64,000 bases of DNA from Marthasterias glacialis (taxonomy: Eukaryota > Echinodermata > Asteroidea > Forcipulatida > Asteriidae). Positions within the stretch are counted from its first letter, which is position 1, and every line of letters starts with the position of its first letter. Position numbers and translations under genes: made by a program. The stretch is taken from positions 24,491,414 through 24,555,413 of the forward strand of contig OU452227.1 in the NCBI GenBank assembly GCA_911728455.2. Reading direction: 5' to 3'. Positions 32,701 through 52,135 of the stretch are shown here, piece by piece. The notes below the pieces were generated by a model, which saw only the letters and a program-made list of their open reading frames with translations, was not told the DNA's origin and did no database searches.

Positions 32701-35700
32701 TTTAATACCGTTTTTTAAATAATGAAGTATCCCATAACTGTACCGTAAAACAAAGCCACTCTAATTAGAAAGGAACAGATTCTAAGATGCCAACAATAAG
32801 TTTATATTGACCTATGTTTTTTATTCATTTTTGATAGTGTTATAAGTACCAAAAACCACCAGCAGATGTTGATTTTCAGTACGCACATTAAAAACTCTTG
32901 TATTTTATTACAGGTGTTGTATTTAAACCAAAGAGAAAAAGAAATGTTTTTAATGAAAATAAAATCATAGTTACAAACATATATTATATTTAAAGGCGCT
33001 ATACAAGATTGGTAAAGATGAAAACATCATTTTTTAGTTTTAGTTAGAATTCTCACTGTTTATGAAGTTTACACTAAAACCAATTTTTCTGTGAAATACT
33101 CGAGAAAACTGTTTCTGAAAACCTTAAAAACGCAACAGCTGATTTTGTTTGCAACAATCGAAATTAAGGACATGTGTTTGCATGCTGAAAAGTTTTTCAC
33201 TATTTTCTCCAGACTCGGACGATGGATTGAGCCCAACTTTTCACAAGTTTGTTTTTTCATGTATGTATTGAATCAGACAAAGTAAGTAAGACCACTGCAC
33301 CAGCTTCACCAATCCTGTATAATGTCTTTAAATCTGGAAAACGTATCAATACAATCAAAGTAACCGATGCCGTTTACTTCAAATTGCTTTAAACAAAATA
33401 AATTGATAATAAACTTAAATAAAATTTTTAATCAGCTTTAGTGTTAATAATAAAACAATAATAATAATAAACATGTATATAGCGCCAATCCATAAAATAT
33501 GCTCCTAGGCGCTTTACATTAGTTTTAAAAAAATACATACAAATGTTTAATTAATAGAAATATAAAACCTTAAAGAGAACAAACATTTACAATAAGTATT
33601 ACATTATCTGAAATTCAAAAATGTTTACAGTTAAAAAGTACACACAAACACAAACCCAACAAGCAAAATGACAAACAGACCGACTGGAAAACAGCCCACC
33701 CGACAAAATAGACAGACAAACAAACAAACACACAACCCAGCACACAAAATGTATAATAAATAGAAATATACAGTAAAAAACCTTACCTAAATGAGACCAT
33801 AATATTTTACACTTAGTATTACATTAGCTGAATCATCAATTGTTTACATTAAAAAGTACACACAAAAAGCCAACAAACAAACAAAACATTTTAAATTCAA
33901 GCACTTTCTTAAATCAAAATTTAACTGGCCAATTTTTTAACCCCCATTATTACAAAGCCTCCACCCCCACTTGGGAATCATGGAGCCCGTGGTCACAGTG
34001 CACAGTAACCTGCGACGGGGGAACCAATACACGGACGCGGGTGTGTGCGACTGCTCACGGCACAGTGGGTGAACTGAATCGACTGTTTCTTCCAAGTTGT
34101 GACGGAGTGCACAACCAGATCAACGTGTGCAATTTCTTACCGTGTCCAGGTAAAAAAAAAAAGATATTTGCTCAGCTTTCAAACGCTAACAACGGACTTT
34201 TTCAAATTTTAACATCAAGTTTTACTTTTATTATGTGAGATTGTTGGTGTGGCTTTCTTTTTCAGTGAATGGTAACTGGGCAAGTTGGGGAGAATGGGAA
34301 GGCTGCAGTAGGACGTGTGGTGAAGGTGTTGTAAAGCGAGACCGGACGTGTACCGACCCTGCACCTGCGGGAGCAGGCGAGGTATGCGGTGGCTACGGCA
34401 CGGAAATGTTGCTTTGCTATACACAACCCTGTCCAGGTATTCCATTTTTTCATGACTAAAACATGGCCACAGAACTTTATTAAATTTCCACAGATCCGTT
34501 GTGTGGCAAGTTTTATCGAAAACTATACTCTGCGATAACTGTGGTGTTAAATTGATTCTCTCGGTATCTACATGTGACAACATCGACATGGTGTTAGTTA
34601 TCCCAATTGCTTCATCGTTGGTAAAATTAACATCATGTTGGTGTTGTCATATATAGATACAAAGAGAATCAAATTAACACCCCAGTTTTTTGCAGTGTAT
34701 GCGTTAGAAATGACTCTACTATTCCAAAAAACACTGGTGTACTTTCCTTAAAATATATCGTTTTACTTAGAGAATAATATTGTGTAGACACACTGATTAC
34801 TTATCTCTGTACGGTGATCGAAGCAGACTATTCATAGGAAAGTGAGGTATTCGCGAGTGGTGTATGTCATGTTTCCTGTCACTTTCCCCCTTCTTTTTTA
34901 GCCACTGATGAGATTGTCCGTACATTTGACGGCTCTTCGTTCATGATGTACCGTCGGGCATCAAAACCCACCAAACATCTCCTGATGTACATACAATTCA
35001 AGCCGAGAACTATGAGTGGCGTGTTGGCCTTACGTCACGAGGACGGCTCCGATCAGGCCGTGTCTGTGGGGTTGACGAATGGCTACGTCAAGATGTATGC
35101 TACGATTGGTGGAACGGAGAGCGAAGTTTTCAGCGCAAAAGAAGTAGTAAGTCTACGATTTGGGCGTTAAACCAAAATACTCTTTAGGACGTTCCTGTAA
35201 TTTTGTGCGTGCTGCTTCGTAGAAAAATAACTCTGCTAAGAAAGTGCAGAAATACTACTTCTTCATGCATGAAAATTAAAAGCCAAGTTTTAAAACTTGA
35301 TTTCAATATTTGGATGATTTTTGACACAGCTCCTTAATGAATGGAACCGCATTGAAGCCACTGTCAGTGGCGGGAACACCAGCCTAAGATTAAACGATGG
35401 CATCCCGACCGTCAATAACTTCACCCTCGCACTACCGGGACACTTGAACTGGGATCAGCCCATGTACATCGGCGGTGCATTGCCTCATCTGTTCCCAAAG
35501 CCAGCGCCCGAATATGTAGGTAAGACTGATTTTGTCATTTTCTTTTCTTTTTTTAACTTGGTGAGCATATACACTAACACCTCCTCTAGACCGTTTGCCG
35601 ATCTTTGCAAACGTTGCAAACGCTTTTGTGCTCAACACGTTCAAGTTTGAAAACGTGCGCATAAGTTGGCAAACGTTTGCGTTGTCGTCTGAGTGGAACG

Positions 35701-38700
35701 CACCCCCTGACGTCATCATCACATTAATCTTGGTTGCGTCATTTTTGGGAGTCAATGTCCCCGTGTGTTATACAGTGCAGTGTGCATTTTAGATCACGCG
35801 GCGTTTACACATTATGAGTTGACTCCCAAAATGGCGAGCATGGCAGCAGTAGGCGCGTGTGACGTTGATGCAAAGGGTCACTCTGGCTTACTATGCAGCA
35901 GCGCCGATTGCTTGCGCCTTCAAATTGTAAAGCATGTTCAGAGTGTTCTCATGACAACGTTGAGATTTAAATTGACAATCAATAAAAAAAAACACACACT
36001 TGATTATCATTACCATGCATCTTAGCATTTTCAACTCAACACCATCCGCACAGATATTAGTCGCATCCAGCGGTTCTCCTATCTTTTTTTGGGGACTTAG
36101 GAATGTAATTTTGTCAGTATTTATCAATCTTTTTGGACATTTCTGCATGCATCTTAAGGTTTCGAGGGCGAGATTTCCGAACTACGAGTGAATTATAGGA
36201 TATACACTCTACACGAAGCTAAAGCAGAGTGGACTGGGATCGGTCTACCCTTTGTGACGTTTAATGTTGGCTTGGAGAAGGCAGGTAAGACCGTAAAACA
36301 ACCAGAGACACAGTACCGTTAAAGATCACACGGAAAACCTCATTGCCAATCGAACACGCACTAACATAAAGAATCGACTTGTAATCTTTATCTGAAATAA
36401 AAGTTCACATTACGCTCTCTCAGGCCCAAATGCTTAGAGCAACTTAAAGCACGAAAAGAACTAAAGCACAACAAGCAATGCTTACCAGAATAAAGTTACC
36501 AGACAAAATACCATGTCACATGTACCATCTGTGAGTGGCATCCTGCTCACTTCTGCTAAGCAGAAGATTGGTTGAATATTTATTGAATATAAAACCATTG
36601 TAATGGTTTAACTCAAGCCGCCTTAATAAGGAAACGATATTAGACATGATTGAGTGTCTATATTTTTACGATGGCCCTTGAGGCGACTCTCAAGATGGAG
36701 GCTTTAAAGTGAAGAAGAGGTTTAAGAGAGAAAACACAGAGAAAATTGCCAGTTATAGACATTGTGATGATATTGATATATTTTAAGACAGTAGGGACAA
36801 AGGAAAGAGTAACGCGTGTGGTATATTATTGTTATCCATCCAGACATAAACTCGCAAGTTACCGTCTTTACCGGGCGGGAGTATACCACCCTGCCGTGTA
36901 GCGCGTCGACAGACGGTCAGCTATCTGTCAAAGTGATTCTCAAACCGATGGCTCCAGACGGTCTCATCCTGTACCATCCAGGTCTGGTTCCGGGCTCGTT
37001 CGTTGCACTGGTTATGATTGATGGACACGTTACCCTGTATTTGAATCTTGGGGGGAAGACCACATCCGCAAAGAGTATCGAAGTGGATGTAAGTTCATGG
37101 AGTGTTTTTAGATGCATTATAACTTTTTACATCAATTTCTGAAAGTATGAACGCTCAGAAAACAAATGGTAAACTAAGAGATGAGCAATAATTTGTGAAA
37201 TTAACATCAATAGTCTTGTGCCCATCGTTCTTAAAAAACTTCTTAACCATGTTACATAAGATACATTATTCATTTTACAGTTTGATATATGCCTATGCGT
37301 GTACAATGTTGCGTTTACCAAACGTGTTTTCTTCCCTGATCAGCTTTTACATTGGGTCATAGTTCAATTGACCCTCATTGGCGGGAACGCTGAGATGCGG
37401 ATAAACGGCAGCCCGGCCATCCAACTCGCCGTCCCAGGGAAGAATTTTGTGTCTTCCGAAAGAGTTGACATAGGGGGTGTTCCGGCAGCCGACATACTCA
37501 CGTTGTCTTTATCGCTGGACAGTTACACGGGATACGTTGGGGCATTCTACGAGGTAACGATCAACACTAATCAATACTTGCTGCGGGACGCTGCTCTTAA
37601 TATGGACGACGTGTACATCGACTCGGAGTCGACAACACTTTCAGGTAGGCTTTTATCAGCCCTAGAAACTCTCGAAGCGCTCGAAATAAAAATACTTTGT
37701 ACTTTATACACGGCACCACAACTACAGATAGTAAGTATTTCAATTTCTTGTTACAGCACACTATCGCGAAGTAAGACAACTACGTCACAGCAGCGTTGCA
37801 CTCCAGTGTAACTACGCCAATATCCACACCGAGAAGCCGACCATCACGTGGATACTCGGGGACAAAATGCTTGAAACCGACAGCAACTTCAAAATTTTCA
37901 AGGTAAAGGACTTAAGTACTAGATAATAAGACGCTCGCGAGCGATGGCTTCTGCCACAGAAAAAAAATCATTTCAAAGTTTCTTTCCGTACAAAATAAAC
38001 CAACTGTTTGAACGCAGATATCACCATTGGGCTTCTGGGCACCTCTGAGCCATCAGATTAATGCGGGTGCAATTTTGTGTGATTTTTATTTTTTGTCACA
38101 TCACTTTTTCCGCCCCAAAAATATTGGTGGAATGACTGTATTAAAAACTTATATTGTAATAAATAAGACAAAAACAACACTAGGAAAACTACTGAGTGGA
38201 GCTCGGAGCGTCAAATTGAGAATTTAGGCTGACTGTGTTACAAAAGAAATTGTTCTCCAAAAGTTGTTAAATTGTTGAAAGTTTGCAAATTTAAAACCAA
38301 GCTTTTATTCATTCAAACCATATTCCATGGGTGAAATTTATTGAATCGGCACTAAACAAATTCTTTTCATGAAACAATTGCCACAAGCACCCTCTGTAGC
38401 TGCTAATCTGCTATGCGAGGTGCTCGGATGTCAAAGGTCTCGCGAAAACTCGTGCGCTCTCGAGGAAAATTTTACACAGGCTGTTATTTTACAAATGCAA
38501 AAAATGGGTTTTGTAAACTAAACCTCTTTTGTTCCGCTGTTAATAGTAAGGTTTTTCTGGCTTTTGTTGATTCACTCTTTGTTTACCTGTTAAGTTCGAA
38601 ATTTTCCATAGAAGTATAATTATATAGAAACACAATTTGAATTGAAAATGAATAACTGAACTGATTTGAATAGGATTTCAGATTATTGTATTTTTGAATA

Positions 38701-41489
38701 CAGTCTTTTTCCTTTACAGTCGCCCGTGCCATTTTTAACTATTAGAGGTGACGTCATCATTTTGGATTGTCCAGCAGATCTGACCAGACTCGACAAACTC
38801 AATAAAGATAACCACTGGAAACTATTAACCATCAACTTTTGGAATGGCGAATATTGTTATTTTCAGAATCTTTTTCAGCCGTATGTATCATCGTTGCTTC
38901 TGCATGCCTTAGACACCGGTAAAGAGGGACTGTATGCGTGTGTTGTCGGGTACCGAGGAAAGGCCATTGTGACTCACGCCTTTGGTGTTTCTGTCTACGA
39001 ACCACAAGACGGTGAGTACCAATCTTGTTAGCTCACGCTTCAGGCACGTTTTCTTGTCGTGGTTTTCTTAGCGACGGGTAGCGCCCACTACGACGAGCTA
39101 AATATTATGATATTATAGCTCTTTTTAAGGCTGCTTTCTTTACTTGGTAAGATTTGATTCTAATTTGTGTCACTCTGTGTGGCGTCCCTTTTTAATTCTA
39201 TGATTCCAATATTTTTTTCAAATTAAAGTAGGATCGGTTGGTCCAAAAAAGAAAGAAGAAGAAAAAAATATGTTATATTGACCCAATTCACCTGAAGAAT
39301 CATAACGTCACCCTGGTGGCTGACCGAGTCAGCCAATGCCTCCAATATCCTGCTCGTGAAGCTGGGTAAAATGGAAGCACACCTGGGCTAGTGAAGTATT
39401 TTTTTTTAAACATTTTTTTACATACAGCAACGTTCAATCAAGTATTTACCGATACAGCTTTCTGTCGTAGGAGTATTTTTTTAAGGTTCAAGTGCCAAAA
39501 ATAGGGTAGGTCCGAAATCGAAAACAGAGAAATAAAAGGGACGTATTAAATATACAGTGTGTAGCTATAGCTTTAGCCCTTGAACAATATTTTGCCTTTT
39601 TACAGTTTTCTTTGCCACCTTTTACGTACACGAACGGAATTTATGGCCCAAGTTTGAAGTAACATTACACAACTTGTATGTTTCTAGCTGTCAGTTTCGA
39701 TGTGGAGACGGTCGTGGGCTATATTGTCATTGGAAATATTGGACTCATCTTTGGTTTTATCATCGGCATCTTTGCCCTGTCGTGCTTCAAATGTTGCAGA
39801 CGAAGGTAAGCGGTTGTCAATAATGGTTTGTAGAAAACAAAGTTGTTAATGAAAACAACACCAACTATATTATGAACAAATACAGCTAAAGACGCCCAAG
39901 GCACGCTTAGTGGCGAAAGAAAAGGCTGTTTGGTTGAGAGCCCATTCTCATATCTTGTGCAGAGTTAGATATTCCTCTCTGCCACACCTCCTCCCCCATC
40001 CCCACTACCACAAGCATGCCATGCAAATAAAAACATTGTCATTTTGAAATCTGCTACACACAGGTTTTTCTTCTTGGATATGATGTACGAGTCTATCATT
40101 TACTATCTTGGTATTGACTCTTGGGCGTGTCTCAGGGATGAAAACATGTTCGACCATCACACCCTTATGCTGGTCGACGCCACCTTTGATAAGGACTTCT
40201 CGGCTCGGGAACAGAAGATTAAATTCGACCAAGAACTGGCAAAAAAGAAGCAGAACACGATGAAGCAGAAGGCAATTGAAGCCAAGAACACATTTGTAGC
40301 AAAACTCAGTCGAGGCCGTGTCCCGTCTGATTCGAAAGAATATATTGATGTATCACATGATACTGAAAGTGAAGCTGGCGGGAAAGACGCAAAATCAGAC
40401 GAGATTTCAAAAGTGTACATCATGGCACAACCCGATGAAGTCCCGGTCACATCTGGTTCGAATAATCCAAGGCAGTATGAAAGTTCGACAGTAAGACCAT
40501 CATCGAAAAGGCAACCTAATAACGATCATGGTGAGTTGGACGGTGAGAATCTGACACGGCGTCCAAGTGAGAGTCTGAGCGACAGGGAACTGAATCTAAG
40601 ACGCCTGTCTCACGAGATTGTGTCCGGTAGACCTGAGTCTTCAACATCTGGGTCCTCTCTCGGGAGGGTAGGCTCCGCATCACCCAAAGACAATGACTCT
40701 CCAGGACCATTGATACTTCTGGAGGAGGAAGATGAACACCAGGTCCGGGAAGAACTAAAGGAAGAGCCGATTTATGTCAACATCGACACCATCCGTGAGA
40801 GACAACGATTGAGCAAGGCTTCAGCAAGCAGTTTGAGGGTTTCAAAGGGGGAATCCTCAGCGTCATTCGACACTGATCATCCGCCGGGGTTAGATTCACC
40901 CAACACCCGAAAGAGACTTTTGGAGGAAGAGCCAGTGAAAGTTGACATGGATGTTGTCCGTGAAAATTGGCGACAGAGTATGATGTCGTTGGAGGATGTG
41001 AGCACCCGGGCATCCCAGAAATCCAATCAAGCATCTGAAACCACCTTAAACGGTTTGGAAACAAGCCACCATTACATTGTAAGGGAGACAGGCACGACGC
41101 CTACCCAAGATAAGAGGAGAATGAGTATAAATAAAGCCGGTCAGGATGCTGGACGCTTATTTAGCCATCGAGGCTCGATAGGTGGCGCCGTTGCTAAACT
41201 TTCAGAGGCGGTCACTGATGAAGCGCGCAATGATGAGGAAAATGGCATGGACAAAATTCAAGAGGGCGCTAGCACCGAACGCAAAGAGAGTGTGGTTTAT
41301 GACAACAGAGGGGCTGAAAAGGAAACAATTCAATCAAATCACAATGCCATCCAAGATGACAACCCAAGTGGGAGGAGTTCCGATGGCTCTTCATCTTCAA
41401 ATGGTGAAGACGAAGTGGGTGTATCGGACAATGAAACCGGAGAAAATAACAGAGAGCAGACATCGGTTGATGACGAAGGCAGTGAATAA
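26773..41489 (+). CDS. Type I membrane receptor with 2 Cys domains, 8 TSP1 repeats, 2 laminin G and Ig-like domains (1660 aa)
   Basis: Not recognised as any named family. Exons: 26773-26827, 27370-27591, 28397-28576, 29003-29154, 29494-29545, 30021-30197, 30914-31087, 31394-31591, 32015-32164, 32520-32690, 33958-34149, 34266-34436, 34902-35146, 35330-35519, 36159-36284, 36844-37088, 37344-37644, 37757-37902, 38720-39011, 39688-39805, 40064-41489. They total 4983 nt in one frame. Layout: signal peptide 1-18; four-Cys domain 19-92; TSP1 repeat 93-152; second four-Cys domain 153-220; seven TSP1 repeats 221-631, one exon each; laminin G 632-818 and 819-1000; Ig-like region 1001-1146; membrane span about 1155-1178, then CCRRR; cytoplasmic tail to 1660. 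TSP1 repeats show WxxW (C-mannosylation) and CSVTCGDG-type motifs. The layout suggests a surface adhesion or recognition receptor; ligand unknown. The start was chosen because it gives a signal peptide in frame. The exon 29003-29154 donor (GTACTA) is the weakest site. Confidence 0.88.
27038..27060. repeat. Long C run in intron 1 of the receptor gene
   Basis: About 20 consecutive C. It is part of a G/C-rich repeat whose relatives lie at 17237-17345 (G runs) and 53669-53859. Confidence 0.7.
31725..31842. repeat. Family D foldback copy, diverged
   Basis: GCGAAATTCCGCGCTTA and TAAGCGCAGAATTCCGTGGT are inverted, and the right end TCATGAAATTGGACCC matches family D. It lies in the receptor intron before exon 32015. 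Confidence 0.45.
33450..33540 (-). repeat. SINE 3' tail with ATT microsatellite
   Basis: AATAATAATAATAAACATGT is followed by ATATAGCGCCAATCC and GGCGCTTTACATT, the 3' end type also seen at 5387-5440. The head is not recognisable. Confidence 0.5.
34524..34699. repeat. Foldback element with about 70-bp inverted arms
   Basis: The left arm starts TATACTCTGCGATAACTGTG and contains GGTGTTAAATTGATTCTC. The right arm is its inverse (GAGAATCAAATTAACACCCC, ending TGCAGTGTA). The element is 176 bp, nearly all arm, and lies in the receptor intron between the last TSP1 exon and the first laminin G exon. Confidence 0.75.
35703..35887. repeat. Foldback element, family B copy 3
   Basis: It has the end CCCTGACGTCATCATCACAT, inner TTTTGGGAGTCAATGTCCCC and inverse GACTCCCAAAATGGCG near 35822. 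It lies in a receptor laminin G intron. Confidence 0.55.
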
Positions 41490-42814
41490 AAAGTGTCAAC
41501 CTAGCTTACAAAACAAAACAAATAAATAAATAAATAAATAACCTATAAATACACCAACGAGTAAACTGGAGAGCCAACTGTAAGTCTTTCTTTTAAGTAC
41601 GCTGTGCAACTCTTTATTTCTAAAGTTAAGTTATTAAAGGGAAATTACTTAATTGGTGTTCGTTTCAATCAAATATAATTGTAGATTATATACTATAAAA
41701 CAAACCTGGGAACATTTCGTTTCAAAAGTTGGTAGCGTTTTTGAAATATTTGCGAAAATCTGGTGTCTATTTCCACGCAGATGGAGAATGGGTATTCAAA
41801 CGAAACCAGATTTTTATGCAAACGATGGTCGACCGACCATCGTTTCAAAATGAAACAGAAGTTCATTTATCTTTAAAATGAAATAGCAAAACGATTTCAC
41901 TGGATTGGGAATAAGAAATATGTACATTCAGAGTGATTTTGTATTTATTTGGAAGTAACTTTTGTTTCATGCGTGCAAATGATGTTCTTCCCTTTAACAG
42001 ATATTAAGATATTGGAGAATATTGGAGAATATTTGAACCGTTATTTAATAATAAACAGTGTGTTTTCTAATTATGTTTTTGTCTTAATGTAAAGTAAGCC
42101 AACCTCACTTTTTAGTCGTAATTGGATCTCGATAAGCAGTGATTTGGGCACGTGTGTTATAAATTGTATATGAAGCTTGAGTCTTTTTTTTCTTGAAATT
42201 AAAAAAATAAATAAATAAATAAAATAAAATACAACAAAGGTGTTGTTGAAAATGGTCATTCATTTAAAAGGTAATGAATGCCGATTTCTCTCAGTCATTT
42301 AAAATTTAGTATGTAGCATTTCTTGTATAGCGTCTTTACATTGAACAAACACAACAATGGTTATGTCCAAAATGTGCATTTATCTAAAAAAGTAATAAAC
42401 GTCAGTTTCATACAGAGTTACTATAAATTAAATATGTTGCCTTTTGTTTTATAGAGTCTTAAAATGAAATATAACCACGATGTCAGCCTGTCCCAAAATA
42501 CTTGCGGAGCACAAAAGTGACAGATCCACTTTGGACACTGATACACAAAAGACCGAATTAAATCTTTGGCAAGCCCGATACAAGTGTGTTTTTACACAAA
42601 AAAAACCTCTGAACATTGGCGCATGGGGACCATGATGCCTCTGAAAATACCCCCACCCCATCATATTACGAATGCATGGTGATTTGTCATGCCATACACT
42701 AATGTAAGATTGTAATTGCAGTGGAGTAGGCCTACAACACGAGGGCGCCCTACAGTGTCAAGTGACTGCCAGACATCATAAAACCTTTGAACGACTCTCT
42801 AGATCCGCCCCTAC

Positions 42815-42855
42815 CACTATCTCTATTATGCTGTCAGCATAATAGAGATCAGTGG
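42815..42855. repeat. Near-perfect 20-bp-arm hairpin with a one-base loop
   Basis: ATCTCTATTATGCTG (42819-42833), one T, then CAGCATAATAGAGAT (42835-42849). CCACT/AGTGG extends the arms past a single unpaired base. No related copy was noticed in the window. Confidence 0.75.
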
Positions 42856-43989
42856 CCCAGCCTGAGTGGCCCCTACCCAAAAGTTACTCTATCCTTTTTG
42901 ACAAACTTTGAAGACCACATCCCGGTATTATAACAACGTATACAAGCCGTTGATCCTTTGTAAAGGATTTTTTATCAAAGAGATGACGCACGTAGATAAT
43001 GATCAACATACTTAATGTGAGATGGCTAGAAGGAAATCAATAGTACGATATGGCGCATCTTTTTCTTCCGGGGTTGGGGGATGAGGGGAGGGAGGGATGG
43101 TATAGAGCAAATTTGGGTACGTGCAAGGATTCCTGTGTGGATACGAATATTATGAACTGGTCATTTCCATTAGATATTATGCTGGAACAGTATGGGCATT
43201 TAGGGCAGCGATGAATGACGTTCTCGTGGAAAGGGCTACTACACTGGATAAACACAGCCTAAACAAAATTATGATGAGGAGGATGATGATGATGATAATG
43301 ATGATTTCCAAAGGAGGCAGTGTAAATGTAACTGCTTGGTAAAAACAAAAACAAAACAACAAAACAAGAAGAAGACACGACGATGACAGCCGATTGTTAC
43401 ACATCCATGATTTGAAGGTACCCTTCTGCAATACGCGTCTTAAAATACAAGAAGCAATCCGGTAAATTTGATAGTTCGCGGAGGGGTGTGACTTTGTATA
43501 CACGTTAAAATTGTCCCAATTATGAGCGTCATGCACAATTCAGAAAAATAAGATATTACGAATCATTATCATTATTGACAATCAAATAAACAAACAAATA
43601 TTTCAGTCATACACGTTAATACAAATGTAAATACTTACATTTGAACAATAATTACGTGGATTATGATAATAATGCCTGCTGTGCAAAACGAGATATGGAA
43701 AATACTTGTCATATTATAATTATTTTCTCGATATATTAAGAATTATCGCTATTATTTTTGGTTTCATATTGATTTAGGTCACCCTAAATGGAAACGGAAA
43801 CCCCACCATCTGTAAGCTACGGAAGTCACACACGAAGGCCAACTATCCCCCACCTGCATACTAGCTGTAGTGCAGTATCGTTATTTATAAGTGTTTATAC
43901 CTACACACGTGTACTGAACGGAACATAAATTTATTATTCATCATTTAAAATTACTATGCAGGAACACTTTGTTATTATTCATGAAGGAG

Positions 43990-44270
43990 ACAATTCTGAC
44001 ATGCTATTGGTCATGGGGCGCTTGGGTCATTGTTCGGCTAGCGACGGTCGACCAATGGCAGCGCGTTTGACGTTGTTGATATCGGTTTTGATGTTGCTAT
44101 GATGGAAGCTCCCATTCATTATACGTGTGGTATATTGATGATTCGCACATGTTATGGTTTAGAATGCCAGCTGACAGCAAGCCATGCACACAGCGTACCC
44201 ACGCTAAACGTAATTAATACTTCATCGTCGGAACAGCTACAGCAATCGGATTAAAACCCATCAGCCAGAA
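43990..44270 (+). promoter_or_regulatory. Candidate FOXJ1 promoter with two CCAAT boxes
   Basis: CCAAT appears inverted at 44006-44010 (ATTGG) and forward at 44052-44056, in a locally CpG-richer stretch about 450 bp upstream of a strong splice donor at 44505. Inference from position; the transcription start is not visible. Confidence 0.35.
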
Positions 44271-44504
44271 CTGATAACGCCAGGGAGATCAGATTTAAAA
44301 CTGATGTGGTCAGATCGTGTTTCGCAAATCCAGACAGAAACTTCTCAGTAACGCTAGTTCGGTGTCGCCGGTCGTCACACACAAATCAGCAGGGAAGGTG
44401 GACTCCGGAAGACGGCAGTCCCGTCACTTTTCTTGTGGGACAACTACACATCACCGCAAACCATACTCAAATTGGTATTACTTCCTGTATTGTACACTAG
44501 CCAG
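44271..44504 (+). other. FOXJ1: Probable non-coding first exon of FOXJ1
   Basis: CCAG|GTGAGA at 44504/44505 is a strong donor, and TTGACAG at 45319-45325 is a good acceptor 25 bp upstream of the FOXJ1 start codon, so an untranslated first exon ending at 44504 is likely. Its 5' limit is only a guess. Confidence 0.4.
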
Positions 44505-45350
44505 GTGAGACATCATATACCATATATGTGTTGTCATTTTAAAGATTTTTTAATTCAACTTCGACTGAAAGTGTTGTGCAATACTGGCACCATTCAAGGA
44601 TTCGGTACAATTTAATATTTATGGTGCTGCAATCTGCCGTTCCAGAACGTTCGTGCACAAATTAAGAATCATGTTTTTCCGGGTTATTCATTATAAATTT
44701 ATGTGCTTTGCGACGCATTCTTTCACGTGGGTTTGTCATCTCATTTCCATGGACCATGATTCGTATGACTGAAATAGTTTTGCTTAAATCGCCATCGGTG
44801 TGTCCGTGTGTTTACTCGGTGTTCATAAACTAAAGTGCCTGAGGGCTCACCACCGTTAAGTTTACTTTGTGGATTATGCAAGCGCTGTGGATCCGGCTGT
44901 ACTTAAACAGTTTGTGAAGGGCTATTTTTGGACTTAACTGAGAAAGGCCTCTCAATTAACTTAATTTGCATTTAACAGTTCATGGCTTCCCTACATGGAC
45001 TATAGTTTGTTATAATGCTGTCATCAGTATCAATGACCACCTCAACACGATTGTCATCATGGGTTTAATTATTACCAATACAAATGTCATTTTACAGTGA
45101 AATTTGATAGGTCACTTGAGTTTTTTTTTTAGGAACATTCGTTGTGCAAAAAACACTAAAACTTAAAAAAAAAACTGACTTTGCCAAACTTAAACAAAAG
45201 TCACTGACAGTTTGCATTGAAGAACGTAGGCTGTCAGTTGCTTACACTTACTGTGTATGTTGGAAATTTGTTTTGGGTTTTAATTAACACTTATTTATTT
45301 GTTTACGATTATGTTTATTTGACAGTGATTGCTTTAAATAGTGTGGCAAG

Positions 45351-52135
<6,785 letters not shown>

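Larger units (their letters stand above)
41490..45350. other. Intergenic region and FOXJ1 upstream sequence
   Basis: The first part should hold the 3' untranslated region of the receptor gene; AATAAA occurs within an AAAT microsatellite at 41518-41541. I see no supported gene. A second AAAT-type tract lies near 42203, a hairpin at 42815-42855, and the FOXJ1 promoter candidate at about 43990-44270. Confidence 0.5.

Noticed and set aside
44090-44110. RFX X-box in the FOXJ1 promoter (GTTGCTATGATGG)
   Set aside because: Only one half-site fits the X-box consensus.
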